Assembly: GCF_033439725.1 (NCBI RefSeq)
Contig: NW_026944385.1
Span: forward strand, 4,621,001 to 4,685,000
Direction: 5' to 3'
From: Neurospora tetraspora
Taxonomy: Eukaryota > Ascomycota > Sordariomycetes > Sordariales > Sordariaceae
Length of the DNA: 64,000 bases
Under the pieces are notes generated by a model. It was given only the letters and a program-made list of their open reading frames with translations. It was not told the origin of the DNA and ran no database searches. Within the stretch, counting starts at the first letter, position 1; every line of letters starts with the position of its first letter. The position numbers and the translations under genes are program-made. Positions 10,577 through 22,519 of this stretch are shown piece after piece.

Positions 10577-12170
10577 CTTGACGGGTATGTTGATGTTGAG
10601 ACTGAGGAGCTTGTTGCCAACGAGTTCGAGAAGCTTTTTGTGACGGAATTGTTCTTTTTCTTCTTGTTGTTGTTCTGTTCGCAAACGGGATGTCTTGGGC
10701 TTGCGATGGCGAGATTGAAGTGCCGGGCGCTGGGCTTTAAAGCGTTGATGGGAGTTGACCAAGATCCTGAGCCTGCGACTGCGAAAGAAGTCGTCTAAGA
10801 AACGTGCCGGAGGATATACCGATAACTCGTTGTCGTGGTATTCGTCTTTGTTGGTCTCTTTTTGCGATGTCTCACTTTTCGTTTTGTTTCTCTTTCGGCG
10901 TCTCGTCGACAGGCAGCGCAACCCCGGTGGTCCAATCCTCGCGTCGTGGGCGTTCAAAGAAGCCGGCAAGGACAAGGAAGGCCGGCGATGCAGAGGAGAA
11001 AGCAGGCAGAACAGGCGGGGCGGGGAGGGAAGGAAGAGGAGGAGGGGGGACTGCCACTGAACGCGATGCAGATTGGAGGAACGAGAGGGGAACAGCGAGG
11101 GGAACAACATGCGCCGGCGTGGGATGGTGGGATGGATGGATCAGATGCTTCCTGCGATGTGAAGCGTCGGGTTTGCGCCTGCAACAGACACACGCCGCAG
11201 TGTAGGAACCACTGGGACGAGCAGTCGCAGCAATGGTCAATTCCCCTCTTCCGGCGCGTCAGGTACGCGGATAAGCTTCTGATAAGCGATAAGATAACCC
11301 AAAATGTTAATGGAAATGGAATTCAGGAACACGCAGTCAACCCTAACCCAGATACGTCGCCCCCAAAGTATTCCTGAGAGAAGTTCTCGCCAGTTTGGAC
11401 AGGTCAAACAGCTCTTGATGCTTTGTTGCCGAATCATAACTATCGCATATGATATTCCATGCTCTTTTCAGCAGCAAGTAGCGGTGTTACAAAATATCCC
11501 AGTTGAGTGAGGTCTTGAGCTGGCGTGGGCTATTGCCTTGTCTTTAGGTTCTTGTAATCCGTAATCCGTGACAGCCCCACTCCAGACAATGGGTTTCTTA
11601 CATCGTGAAACTCCTTTCATCAACAACCACGGTGACAGGCATGTTTCTGGTTCTTTGAGCGTCTGACAAGAGTCGCTAAAATATCAAATTTATCTGTTCC
11701 ATTCAGGTTCCGAGAGTATCATAACTCAGGTAATCCGGAGATGCTTAACTTGACGAGACAGACGAAAGGCGTGGACGAACAATACCGCCTGGGTAAGTTT
11801 ACAAAACATTACCGGGTTTCCATTGCGGTGTCATCCCATGAACTTTCCTGCGCGGTCATTCTTTCCCTCTTTCCCTCTTTCCCCCGTCTCTTCGATATTT
11901 TCTTTTTTCTTTCTTTTTTGTCTATCGATCAATTCCGACGGGACAACCTGGAGACCGACGCACAATGTGTTTCAAATACCGATGAAGCATACGCGAGTTT
12001 GATTGATTCTTAGAATCGCTTCATCGCACATCTCCATCGTTATACCACCGTCGACAATCCATCCTTTCCCTTCATCCATACATTCCGTCCATACACACCG
12101 ACCATACATCTTCCACACCCCAATCCTTCCATCTTCTCCTCCTCACCCACCCCCTCACTCTCCCTATCAC
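10577..12170. other. RNase H1 leader and intergenic region
   Basis: From 10577 to 11110 the minus-strand frame of RNase H1 stays open and would encode a basic extension with a possible mitochondrial presequence. Beyond this, to 12170, only low-complexity pyrimidine tracts (for example CCCTCTTTCCCTC near 11870) and short frames are seen. No further gene is supported. Confidence 0.45.
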
Positions 12171-13191
12171 TTACTTCCCCAGTGACTGCCTCACCAAATC
12201 CAACAACAACGGCCCCACCCGACTAGCAATGATCTTATCCCCGCTCGCACTCGGATGCACTCCATCCCTCAAATCCGACGTCTTGAAGCCCGTATAACAA
12301 TCCGCAACAACAATCGGCGACTCGGTGGTGTTGAGTTTCGCTGCCCACGCGGGGATCTGGGCGTTGATAGCCTGGATGGCGGCGTTGTTGAAGGAGAGGG
12401 GGATTATTTGGTCGACCTGTTTTTTTTTCTTTCGTTAGCCTCATCACCACTTCTTCCCTCCCCTTACAACTTCCATCACCTCCATCACCTCTCTCCCTTT
12501 TTTCCCTTTTTTCCCTTTTTGCCAAGTAAGGAACTGAAACACTCACGATGATTTTTATGCGTGGATTACTCCCCCTCATAATCCCCACCATCTTCCCATA
12601 CGCCGCCATCACCTCGCTAGTACTCTTCCCCCTCGTCACATCATTCGTCCCCAACATGAACATAACTATGTCAGTAGGCGTCTTCTTCAGCCACCCTTCC
12701 AAATAATTATTCGCAATGTCGACGGCCAGCCAGCCCGAATGCCCCTCGTGGTGCTGGTCCCAGTTGGCCCCCGTGGCCGGCTTGCAGTTCTGCGTGTTGG
12801 AGTTTTGGGAGCCGACGTATTGGACGGACCCCGAAAAATTGGCGGCGGCGAGTTGGTCCCAGACTAGGGCGCGCCAGCAGGTGATTTCGGTTATGGAGTC
12901 GCCTAGGGGCACTGGGTGGGAAGGGGAGGGGGTTAGTTGGGGGACTGAAGACAAGAAGGATGAAGGAAGGGGTGGGAGGGGGATGAGGAGGAGGAGGAGG
13001 GAGAGGGGAAAGGGAGAGGGGAAAGGGAGAGGGGAAAGGAAGGGGAAAGGGAATGGTGAAAGAAAGGGAAGGGGTGAAGTACTGATGCGAAGCTTTTGAG
13101 GCGTAGTCTGCCGCTCAGCGAGCTCGACTGGGCTGGCTAGGGCTGCCGATGCCAGGGCGAGAGCGGAGAGGATGAGTTTAGGGAAGAACAT
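12171..13191 (-). CDS. Secreted SGNH/GDSL esterase of CE3 type, three exons
   Basis: The gene is read as complement(join(12171..12416, 12547..12911, 13083..13191)), 239 residues. A signal peptide covers about residues 1-19 (MFFPKLILSALALASAALAS). Block I of the SGNH fold is created by splicing exon 1 to exon 2 and reads RIMPLGDSITEITCWR, with the catalytic Ser in GDS. Block III is MLGTNDV, and block V is the final DGVHPS with the catalytic Asp and His. This order and spacing fit carbohydrate esterase family 3, in which known members remove acetyl groups from xylan, so a role in plant cell-wall breakdown is likely. Intron 1 (171 bases) has an unusual GTACTT donor and is mostly a purine-rich repeat on the plus strand. 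Intron 2 has GTGAGT. The substrate is inferred. Confidence 0.85.
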
Positions 13192-14373
13192 GTTGATGGT
13201 TGCTGGTGTCAATACGTGGATGGCGGCTATGGTGGTGGTGGTGGTTTTTGATGGGAGTGTCTGTCGCCTCTTGTAAGTACCAGATCATGAACGGTCGGAG
13301 GAGCAGCAGCAGCTTTTATGTCCATCCGCATTACCACACCAAGACGCCGCATTCTCTCAATCAAGTTCTCCCAAACTTCCACATTCTCATCCCTAAACCT
13401 GATATAATCTCACATATTATCCAACCGACCGACCAGTTCATTTACTTAAGTCCGCAGACATATGCACATGCAATCCATATATCCGAATACCTTGATTCAT
13501 TGCATGTTCACCACACCGGGTTCAAAGACAATGAGTGTCCAGCTGCAACCAAGTTCTCCCGTTTAAACTTCCATTCTCATCCCTATTAAACCTGATATTG
13601 ATCCGTAGTAACTCGGGATATTATCCAACCGGCCAACCAGTTCAACTACTCAAGTCCGTCCGCAATGGCATATGCACATGAATGACATCCATCCATCCGA
13701 ATGAATCCCTTGATTCATGTGAAGAGCAGTGGTCTCGTCTCAACCAATTGGCCACCGTAACCACTTTTTACAACTTCCTCGGGCGGGGTGGCAGATCTGG
13801 CTGGCTGTACCGATCGGGAAACATCATCAAAAACGTTTGCAACGGTGCAATTTATATCCGGCACTTATGGAATAGATTGGACGCGCAATTTATTCCGGTT
13901 GGCATTGTTCTGGTTTCTTCCGGTTGGGACGCTTCGTCGGTTTCCAACAGTGACACTCTCGTTCGATTCCCCGTTGTGACACAAAACAGGAGCGACGCTG
14001 GGCCAAGCGGGAAGTGGGAAGCGGGCCAAGCGGCTCAATGCGCATCTCGGGGACGGTTGGAAAGTCGGTGCGAGATGGATCCGGGGGCCGAACAGCGTCG
14101 AGAATAGGTGACATTGATGAATGGATGAGTGTTACCAAAAGCAAAAGAATTTACATACTGGAGTGTGTTTGAATCAAATCGTATGCACCTCGGCGATCAA
14201 TGTGCGATCATGACCACATGACGCTGTTACACAAAGACTTTCAATGCAACTTCAATCGTGACGCAAGAAGATCATCAAGGGTATAATAGTCTGGAGCGCT
14301 AGAGATAAGGTAAACTTGGAATCCCATCGACAGACACCCTTTTCCTCCGGATGACCCGGAGACTAAATAACGA
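13192..14373. other. Intergenic with tandem duplication
   Basis: No gene is supported between the esterase start and the dioxygenase stop. The main content is an imperfect tandem duplication at 13362-13719, described separately. The rest includes the promoter of the esterase gene. Confidence 0.45.
13362..13719. repeat. Imperfect tandem duplication, two copies of about 0.15-0.17 kb
   Basis: Copy 1 (about 13362-13500) and copy 2 (about 13550-13719) share a series of blocks in the same order: CAAGTTCTCC, ATTCTCATCCCT, AAACCTGATAT, ATATTATCCAACCG, CAACT/CATTTACT-AAGTCCG, CATATGCACATG, and CTTGATTCAT. The distance between matching blocks grows from 188 to about 219 bases because of small insertions in copy 2. 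No coding potential is obvious. Confidence 0.75.
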
Positions 14374-15897
14374 TCAGTAGTAGCAAATACCACCGACATC
14401 GTCATCCATGGTCCAAGAACCGGCCAAACCGGGCAGGACAGCCTCCTCGGCCTGGGGCGCGACCTGCAGCAGGCCGGCGCCCTCTTCAGCCTTTCCAGCA
14501 AAGAAGTCGCCCTGGCCCTCGGTACGAATCACACGACTCATGAACCGGTGAGTCCACGCCTCCACGGCCGGCTCTCCCGTCTCGTCGCGGGCCTGCTTAA
14601 GGAAAGAAATGAGCGCCGTTCCACCGGTGCCCTTGAGGTTATCCTTCTTTCCATCACCACTCCTGGTGTCCAAGGCAATTCCGGGAGGACCCTGGCGGGA
14701 CGCGGTCGCCAGGTTGACCTTGCGCCGGACAGCCTCGGGACTGCGGCTGCGGCTGCGAGTGCGCACTTCCCTGCTGGGCAGGACAATGTACCGAGTCACA
14801 ATGGCAATGTGCTTGTCGCGGAGAGCACGCAGCATGGCCAAGCAGGCGTCGTAGGCAATGCACAGCGGGCGGTCGTCGCGGTGGTCCTCGACAAACTCGC
14901 GGATGTTGGCCACCGACTGCACATCGTTGAGGAAGCGGGCATGAGGACCGGGCATGTACTTGCGCATCTCCAACAAGAAGTTGTGCTTGGGGGCCGGGGC
15001 ATGGCCCTCGCCTTGGTCCTGGGGCCGGCCGCGCTTTTCGCCCGTGGGGCGGTGTTCGATGCCCAAGACGATATCGAAGAATTGGATCAAACTGCTCTGG
15101 GCATTACTGCCTCCGGCGTACTGACGGTACTCCTCCTTTCCGGACCCGTCCTCATAGATGACGCCATGAGGTAATCCGGCATCGGCCATGTTTTTGGAAC
15201 CGGCGAGGAAAGGGCGAATGCGGTCATAGAAGATCTTGGGGTCGCAACTCTCGTGCATGCGCTGCAAGAGGGTGGTGAGATCGTCAAGACGTTCGGCAAA
15301 CGTGTGCAGACAGCGAGTGACGGTTTCGGCATCACCCTCGCGAGCTGCGGCAATGGCAGTCAGCATGAGCGGGATGATGGGCGCTCCACGGGCCTCCATG
15401 GCGACCGAGACCAGGTAGAACCATGACTCGTCGATGGCGCCGGTGAAGGTGCTGAGGGTGGCGAGGTTCTCGAGGTTGTCGATGTCTTCATCCATGAAGA
15501 GAGGCTTGAAGTTCCAAAGACAGACGGCTGCGTAGGTGGCGACGGGCGGCACCTCAAGATGTTCCGAGATCTTGAGCAGGGGGACTGCAATGGAAGGTGG
15601 CAGACGGTCACTGGGGCTATCACCGCTCCAGATGTAGCCGTGGGCCATGAAGGACAGCAGCGAGTAGGCTCTGCGCCATTCTGCGTCGTGTTCCAGACCG
15701 ATGGTGTCGAGCACAGGGAGACGATCAACGACTCCGCGAAGTCGCTTGCTGAGGATGAGAGCCTGTAGGTTGGCGGCAATGGCCTCCCACTTGTTGTAGT
15801 AGGGATCCGGGAGTCTCGTCAACGGCAGGACGTCGGGGAGGAAGCCATGGGTTGGAGAGATTCCATAGTCGGCCAGGATGGGGATAGGAGGAAACAT
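14374..15897 (-). CDS. Indoleamine 2,3-dioxygenase family protein
   Basis: This 507-residue protein has the full length and sequence pattern of fungal indoleamine 2,3-dioxygenases. These are haem enzymes that open the indole ring of tryptophan to N-formylkynurenine, the first step of kynurenine and NAD synthesis. Visible family segments are the N-terminal YGISPTHGFLP, the helix HNFLLEMRKYMPGPHARFL, the proximal haem ligand His363 in LRALRDKHIAIVTRYIVLP, and the glycine-rich GTGGTALISFLKQ near the C-terminus. A Ser/Arg-rich insert follows the haem-ligand helix, and an extended acidic tail ends the protein. It is a single exon with its start at 15897. Fungi often carry several paralogues with different kinetics; which subclass this is cannot be told. 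It lies next to a RIP-silenced retrotransposon that starts 366 bases upstream of its start codon. Confidence 0.92.
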   Translation of the reverse strand: MFPPIPILADYGISPTHGFLPDVLPLTRLPDPYYNKWEAIAANLQALILSKRLRGVVDRLPVLDTIGLEHDAEWRRAYSLLSFMAHGYIWSGDSPSDRLPPSIAVPLLKISEHLEVPPVATYAAVCLWNFKPLFMDEDIDNLENLATLSTFTGAIDESWFYLVSVAMEARGAPIIPLMLTAIAAAREGDAETVTRCLHTFAERLDDLTTLLQRMHESCDPKIFYDRIRPFLAGSKNMADAGLPHGVIYEDGSGKEEYRQYAGGSNAQSSLIQFFDIVLGIEHRPTGEKRGRPQDQGEGHAPAPKHNFLLEMRKYMPGPHARFLNDVQSVANIREFVEDHRDDRPLCIAYDACLAMLRALRDKHIAIVTRYIVLPSREVRTRSRSRSPEAVRRKVNLATASRQGPPGIALDTRSGDGKKDNLKGTGGTALISFLKQARDETGEPAVEAWTHRFMSRVIRTEGQGDFFAGKAEEGAGLLQVAPQAEEAVLPGLAGSWTMDDDVGGICYY

Positions 15898-16263
15898 GAC
15901 TTATATGTTTTGGTGGTGATGGTAAACAAGAAGTCTGTTGCTTAGGTGATACTCTAGGGATAAAGCCTAGGTGATGATGTTATGAATTGGTGGTGATGAT
16001 GGTTCTTGTAAAGGAACTAAAAAGACCTGACGCAAGGAGTATACAGAATGTTCTCTGTAATACTCCTCAGCCGTGCGATATTCTGTGTAGCGTGTCGCAT
16101 GTACCTCGATGGTGGTGAAGATGGTGGTGAGAAGAAGAAAGACAAAAGGTCGGATAGAAATAAAAGTGGAAGCTTTGTTCTTTTTGTACTTGTTGGCAGA
16201 GGAAAGCAGTGTCAGACAAGTACCTTTTCGGTGTGTAATATATGTAAAAGGTACTTGTAACAT
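15898..16263. other. Promoter interval between dioxygenase gene and Copia LTR
   Basis: Only the 5' leader and promoter of the minus-strand dioxygenase gene can lie here. No motif was identified with confidence. The interval has normal composition up to the LTR boundary. Confidence 0.4.
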
Positions 16264-16555
16264 TGTCAGAGGCCAGTGGATCCACTAGGTATGCACGTGC
16301 CCAGCTGGCTTGTGGGTCCAAATGGTGTGACATTAGGATTGGTGGGTGGGTGAGTGTGGTGGGGATGTTACAACTATTTGGACCCGTAGGTATAAAGAGA
16401 CGCAAGGGCTATACGTAGGTGGCTGAGTAAATGAGACTAGGATATACGAGATTTTTACCTAGATGCCAGAGCTTCAAATCTACAGAGCTAGTCTTATACA
16501 CATATACACAATCAGCCACGTTGAACACATATTAATTATTACTAGTAATATTATA
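16264..16555 (+). repeat. Left LTR of Copia element
   Basis: The LTR starts TGTCAGAGGCCA and ends ATATTATA (originally probably CACA). It aligns with the right LTR at both ends, through CACGTGCCCAGCTGG and GATTTTTACC to the end. It contains about 125 extra bases (roughly 16308-16435) that the right LTR lacks. These include an inverted repeat GGGTCCAAAT (16314-16323)/ATTTGGACCC (16376-16385) and a TATAAAG box near 16391. Confidence 0.8.
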
Positions 16556-19170
16556 ATTAAAAGTCTTATTAATTTGACCATTGAAGCTATCGCCAGTAAC
16601 GATAACTGATTAAATGATTATTAATAGTATTTACGATTAAAATTAATAGCGTTATTTTCAACGGCCCTAAAAATTGGCCAGCTTAGGAAGATACCTTTAT
16701 CTCTATAGCCCAAAACCTAGGTCTCTAAAAATATATCGACCCGGATAACCGCATTCCCTAGCTAACCGAATTAGTAGAACCTAATATCGCTAATTACTAA
16801 GGGTTAATTCTAGTTAGAAAAATTAAGGAAGCTAAAAAAGATAAGGAAACTACCCTATCAATTACCGTTAAACAATATAGTTTCTATTATAAGCGCGACT
16901 ACTATAATTATATAATTAAAAAATTAGATTAGCGTATAGAAATTAAAACCTTTTCTAATTTGGGTACTAAGAAAACTACGCTAAATCGCTAAATATTTAA
17001 AATTATTAGGGATAATTACCGCGAAACTAATTTTACTAAACGTACTAATTTATACAAATAGTACAATAATCTTAATAAATCTACCGCTTTTAACGATTAT
17101 TAAGTAAAGAAATTCGCCCGGGCTAAATTTATTAATATTTTTAAGCCTCCTAATAAAGGTAATTATAATTAATATAATTAAACCTTTTAATAGGAGGCAG
17201 CTATAGCCTTTTATATTATTAAAGGAATTATTAGAATAAATAAACTGAACTTATAATTCTTAGAATTCTATATAATTATATGGTCGAATCTTTATACCGC
17301 TTAGGTAAATAATTACTAACTTTAATATAATAAAGAGATCGAAAGAAATTCTAATTTTAAAATCTCTTTTCATACTATAGCTAAGGATTTTCGTAAAGTA
17401 ATAATAATAAATATTACTTAAAAAAAGGGTCGCGCTCCTTTATTTAAAGGTACTATATTTGTAATTACGTTAAATAATAAGCCCGTTAAAGAAGATATTC
17501 CTAATAACGAATAAAACCCTAGCCCAGAAATAGAGGGACGGAGAGAGGCTATAAATAAGAATAGTAAATTTAGGAAGAATATTAATAAGAATAAGTATAC
17601 CTCCTTTTTATCTTTATTAATAAATAAATAATTATACTAATCCCTATATAGATTCTATAAGTAGCCGGACTAAAATTTGGATAAATATTATTACGTTAGG
17701 TTATAATTAGCCTTCGAAAATTAAATCGAAAGTCCTACTATTAAGAAGCGCGCGCTCGCTAATTTAAAAAAGGATAAAATGTTTAAAAAGGCCGTTAACT
17801 GTCTATAAATAAAATGGAACGATAAGGATTAAAATAATTAATTCTATAATCGCTGGGTAAATAAAAATAGTTTTTTAATACCTATAATGAAACGTAACGA
17901 TATATACTTATTAAGAGATTCTATAATCCTTAATTTAAACATAATAATATATATCTTTAATAAAATTAATCGCTTTAAAGACTTTACCCCTTTAAATACT
18001 AATAATTATATATAGGCAGGAAATAAGCGGATTCCTATAGAGGGGTATAATATTATTATAATTACAATTTAGGACAATAATAGCAATAAAGAATTCTAAT
18101 TCCCTAATATCGCTCTAGTACCGGGTATAGTTTATAACCTCGTCTCTTTAAAATAATTCGAAAATAAATAAATCTATTAGAATTATAAGAATGATTATTT
18201 ACGGTCCCGCTTTACGAACTCTTTTATTGATTATATTTTTTTTTAAATATAAATAATTTATTTTAAAATATATCCTTTTATAAAATAGCGTTAACGAATC
18301 TTCTTTTACTATATAGTATGCAAATTATATTAAGCGGAAGCCCCAAAAGGGTAAACCCTTTTCTTAATATTTTCGATTTGGCTACCCGGGACCCGAAATT
18401 TTAATTAAATTAATAAAGTAAAAGTATAATGTATAATTTAAGGGATTAGATATAATATACTACAAATTATATACTAAAGCTAAATTAAAGCATTAAGTAT
18501 ATAAAGAAATTCGTAATTACTTAGAGGGCCTTGAATTATAATTAGCTATCAATTTCTTCTTTTATAGAAAAATAAAGGTAGGGGGCTAAAATATTCAAAT
18601 TTAATAGTAATTGTAAACCGGTAATTTAAATTAGTTTAAATATATTATTTAGGCAATAGAAAAGCCGAATCTATTATTACGTATTTAAAATCCTTCTATA
18701 CCGGGTTATAAATTTAATACCAAATTATACTTTAAGTAATCGACTATAATAATAAAATAATTAGTAGTAAGAAGATTACTACTTAATTTACTACTAAAGG
18801 GACTAATATTAAACCTTTAGCACCTTATATATAAATTTAAAACGGCAGCGTAGAACGCTTAGGGGGTATAATTAAAATTAAAGGTACAATAATACAATTA
18901 AATATAAATCTTCCTTACCAATTATAAATAGAAATTATTAAAGTAATTGTATATTTATATAACCTAACCTCTAAGGCGGAATATTACTAGAAGTTTCCCT
19001 AAAACTGATTTGAAACGTACTACTAATTTAAAAATAATATCGTTCTTCTATTAAACCCCTCCCCTATTATTATATACTTTAAAATATATAGTTATAATGC
19101 TTTTATTTTTACAATAGAAATTATAAAAGAATAGAATAAATTAATGAAGTTTAAGGACTATATTTAGGTC

Positions 19171-19893
19171 AGGGGGAGATAGCTCAGTTGGAAAGATCTG
19201 AGCTTGGTTTACCTTGCGGTTGTTTCTGTGAGGTCGTAGGTTCGAATCCTACTCCCCTCTCTTCCATTTGGTCTTAGTTTTCGGGTTCTCCCAAGACCGG
19301 CCTCGGAATTTCTCCCCCACCCGAAGTACGTAGCTAAATTTGTAGGGCTCTCCCTAGTTTAAAACCCTAGGATAAAGCGATTTAGCGCTTAAAAAATTTC
19401 TTCCTCGACGGGGCTCCGCTACTCCTCCACTGCGAAGGTAGATTTTAGGTCGAATTCTCCACCCTTCGAAAAGCAATTACTTCGTCCGATAATATAATAA
19501 CTATCCGCCCAATTAGTGTACGATTCCTTAAGCAAGTAGGGTAATATTTACCCTCGCCTCAAAATTAGGGCCCTCGGGCTGAAAGAAGACCTTAAGAACG
19601 CCAATCGAAATCCGTAAGACCCTTCTTCCCTCCCCCTAAAATACTACCCAAATAATAAGACGTATTTAGGCGGTAAAGAAAGGGTGGGGTTGGAGACGCT
19701 AGCAATTAGAAAACTTTGAAGGAAGGCTTAGATAAATGAAGATAAATATTAGATATAAAGATGCGGGAGGTTTTCATCTGGTATTCGGCGGCGGATATAC
19801 GGTTTTTCCGCTCGGTTTTGAACGACGAAGGACCACATACTTAAATAAGGCGACTTGTTAAATTAGATAGTCAAGCGTGAATAAGATCATTAT
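19171..19893 (+). mobile_element. tRNA-headed SINE-like insertion nested in Copia
   Basis: A 723-base segment of near-normal GC content interrupts the RIP-mutated Copia reading frame. The 11 bases TATATTTAGGT occur just before it (19159-19169) and again just after it (19894-19904). The interrupted integrase-region frame continues sensibly across the gap, so this is an insertion with target-site duplication. Its 5' end is a tRNA-like sequence (19172-19259) with a perfect A box (TAGCTCAGTTGG) and B box (GGTTCGAATCC), as in tRNA-derived SINEs. The body has no long open frame. It is far less RIP-mutated than its host, so it either arrived later or was too short or too rare to be attacked. The SINE label is an inference: 723 bases is long for the class, and no poly-A or simple tail is obvious. 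Confidence 0.7.
19172..19259 (+). other. tRNA-like head with A and B boxes
   Basis: Acceptor-like GGGGGAG (19172-19178) pairs with CTCCCCT (19252-19258). A D-arm-like stem GCTCA/TGAGC and a perfect T arm (GTAGG-TTCGAAT-CCTAC) are present. The A box lies at 19180-19191 and the B box at 19239-19249. A normal anticodon arm cannot be drawn; instead a stem ACCTTGCG/TGTGAGGT (19211-19218 with 19227-19234) occupies that place. It is therefore probably not a working tRNA. Confidence 0.65.
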
Positions 19894-22519
19894 TATATTT
19901 AGGTTGGCTATTTAATTCGATATTAATTAATAAATATCTATAAGATTTAGAATCCCTATACTAATTAATTCTATTAGTATTATACGAAAGGTTATATTTA
20001 ATAAAAACGAGGTCTTCCCTACTAATAACGTTAAGAAAATCCATAATAATTTTAATATTTCCCATAAAAAATTAATTATATAATTAAAAGACCTTTATTA
20101 AATAAATATCGCGTAAATAAACGTCCTATAGGTCGAAACTATACCTACTGCAAATAATAGAGTTCCTGGCCCCGTTATCTAAGATTTTCCTACTAAGATT
20201 GAAAATATATTAGGGGAAGAGGAGGAATTAATGTCTCTAGAAATATAAACGTAATTTAGATATTTAAAAGTCCTATAAGTTTTAGAATTACTATAGGGGT
20301 CTTTAGAACTATTACTATCGCCGCCCGTATAATCGCTATCGGATTTTTAGAGTATAGTTTTAAATTCGAAGGATAAAGATGAGAGTTATTTCCCTACCCC
20401 TCCTAATAGCTTAACTACGTTTTTAATAATTAACTTCTCTTATTTTAATTAAAAATTATAGCTAACTATAGATTAATACTTTTATTAGGCCGCGTCGTTC
20501 TTATTTATAAAAGGTAATTAACTTATAGGCCTTTAGGGAAATAAAGTCGTAGATTAAATTTTCCAAGAATAAATAAAACAGAAGGGTATCGATATTAATC
20601 CCAGCTACAATCCTAAATTAAAAATAATAAAAGAAATTATTAACTGCTATAGAATGAAGAATATATTGAAGACCCTTTATTAAATTAACTTTCTACCTAT
20701 TCTAAAATACTATAATAATTTCAATTCTTATTCTTTTTGGGAAGTCTTTAAAAATATAGAAATGGAATATTTAAACGAATATAAAGATAAGAAATCCTAA
20801 AAATAAATCAATATTAAGAAAATGAAAGATAACGAAATATTCGGTTTGATATAAATATATACTTACAAATTTAACTAAAACGGCCGGTTCTTCAAATATA
20901 AAATACATTTAATAGTACGTAAGGACTAGCAATCAAAGGATAGCGTACGGAAAATGTACGTAGTAATCCTAATAATTAAATTATTTTATATCCTAATAAT
21001 TATAGCTGCCTAATTTAATTTCGACCTAACCTAATACAATATAAAGAATATTTTTATTAATATTATATTCGATAAAGTAATATTTATAAGGGCTCCCCCT
21101 AAATATATTAAGAAAGGCTAAGTACTCCAACTACTACGTACACTATATAGCCTATAAAAATCCCCCTTCCTCTAGTAATAAGAATTTATTAAAACCTTCG
21201 TAATTATAAGTATAAATCCGCTCCTTATAGAACTTAATATCCTAATTAAAAACAATATATTCCTGTTCTTCTATATCGATAATGATATTATTATTTATAA
21301 ATATAGAAATAAAGAGATCGCTATAACTAAGGAGGTAGTAATTATTATAGAGAAGAAATATTAGTTAATGGGTAGAGAACTATTAAAATAATTCCTAAGT
21401 ATTAAAATTATTCGAAACCGAGAGAAGAAATTAATTTAATTATTATAATGCAACTATATTTAAAAGATTATGAAGAAGGTTAAACGTATTAAAAAATTAC
21501 ATTCTACGCTTATAGTAAGAGAAGAATTCCTACTTTATTAAAATAATGTAACCTCGTACGAGATTTATACGTATTAAATTAAAATCGGTTCAATTTTTTA
21601 TATTGCTATTACATTGCAACTAGATATAATTTTCCTAATCTCTAAATTTATTCGATTCAATTCAAATCCCAATTTAACACATTATACGGCTATAGACCGA
21701 ATATTACTTTACCTTCTTATACTTTAAAATTATATTTTTCAATTAAATAATAAAACCCATTAAAACTTCTATATTATAATTAATTCCTTATTTATAAATA
21801 ATTGTTTTAATCGAAAGAATTTATAGGCATTTATACTTAAATTCCTAGGCGCTATAATTAATTAGCGAACTAATACATAAAATATAATTATAACCTTGTT
21901 TATAGAGGCCGAATTATTATCCTTTAACTAGGGAACTAAGGAGGCTATTTACGCCTGCCGTCTCTTTAATAAATTTACCCTAAGGTTCGAAAATTAAGAG
22001 GCTACGCCTATAGGTTATAATAATAAATAAACAATATAATTTATCGTAAAAGAGGGAATTTGGTTCGTAACCAAATTCAAATAAATCGATATATATAAAT
22101 ACTAATTAAAATAAATATAAAAGAGGAAACTAGTAAATATAATATATATACCTACTAAAGAATAAATTACAAATAGTTTTACCAAGAGCCTCTTCCCCGC
22201 AGTATATTTGAAATTTATAGAGTAATTAGGATTCGTAGAACTATAATAATTATAAATTTCATTACGAAAATTTAGTAGCGGAGATATCACTGCAGGCCGC
22301 CTAAAAGGTATAGAGGATTTTATAGAGGAGGATTCGGATAACGAATTAGTAAGTGTAACGATAAGTATAATAGGGTAAGATTTTTACGGATAATAGTTTG
22401 AAAATTACCATAACGAGAAAATAATTTGGGAATAGTATTATTTCTGGCCAATTTTGGAAGGATTTTAGGGCATTTTTTTGGGTAGATTTGGCGTAGTTTA
22501 TATACTAGATCTAAGGGGG

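Larger units (their letters stand above)
16850..22250 (+). pseudogene. Copia gag-pol remnant
   Basis: The plus strand keeps long stretches that are open except for RIP-type TAA and TAG codons. A CCHC-like zinc-knuckle relic is at 17646-17700 (Cys now Tyr at several places). Part of the integrase C-terminal extension is split by the inserted element at 19171-19893. The polymerase core with a degenerate FYIDNDIIIY motif is near 21275. The RNase H tail, with an EAELLS motif near 21910 and a NNKQTI segment near 22025, resembles the final domain of Copia polyproteins. Many catalytic residues are mutated, so no function remains. Boundaries are approximate. Confidence 0.7.

Noticed and set aside
10835-11377. 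Plus-strand frame of 180 codons
   Set aside because: It is antisense to the open RNase H1 leader and consists of Arg/Gly/Glu-rich low-complexity translation; no recognisable features.
19172-19259. Functional tRNA gene in the Copia element
   Set aside because: Acceptor, D-like and T arms exist, but no normal anticodon arm can be folded and the sequence sits at the end of an insertion, so it is described as a tRNA-like head.
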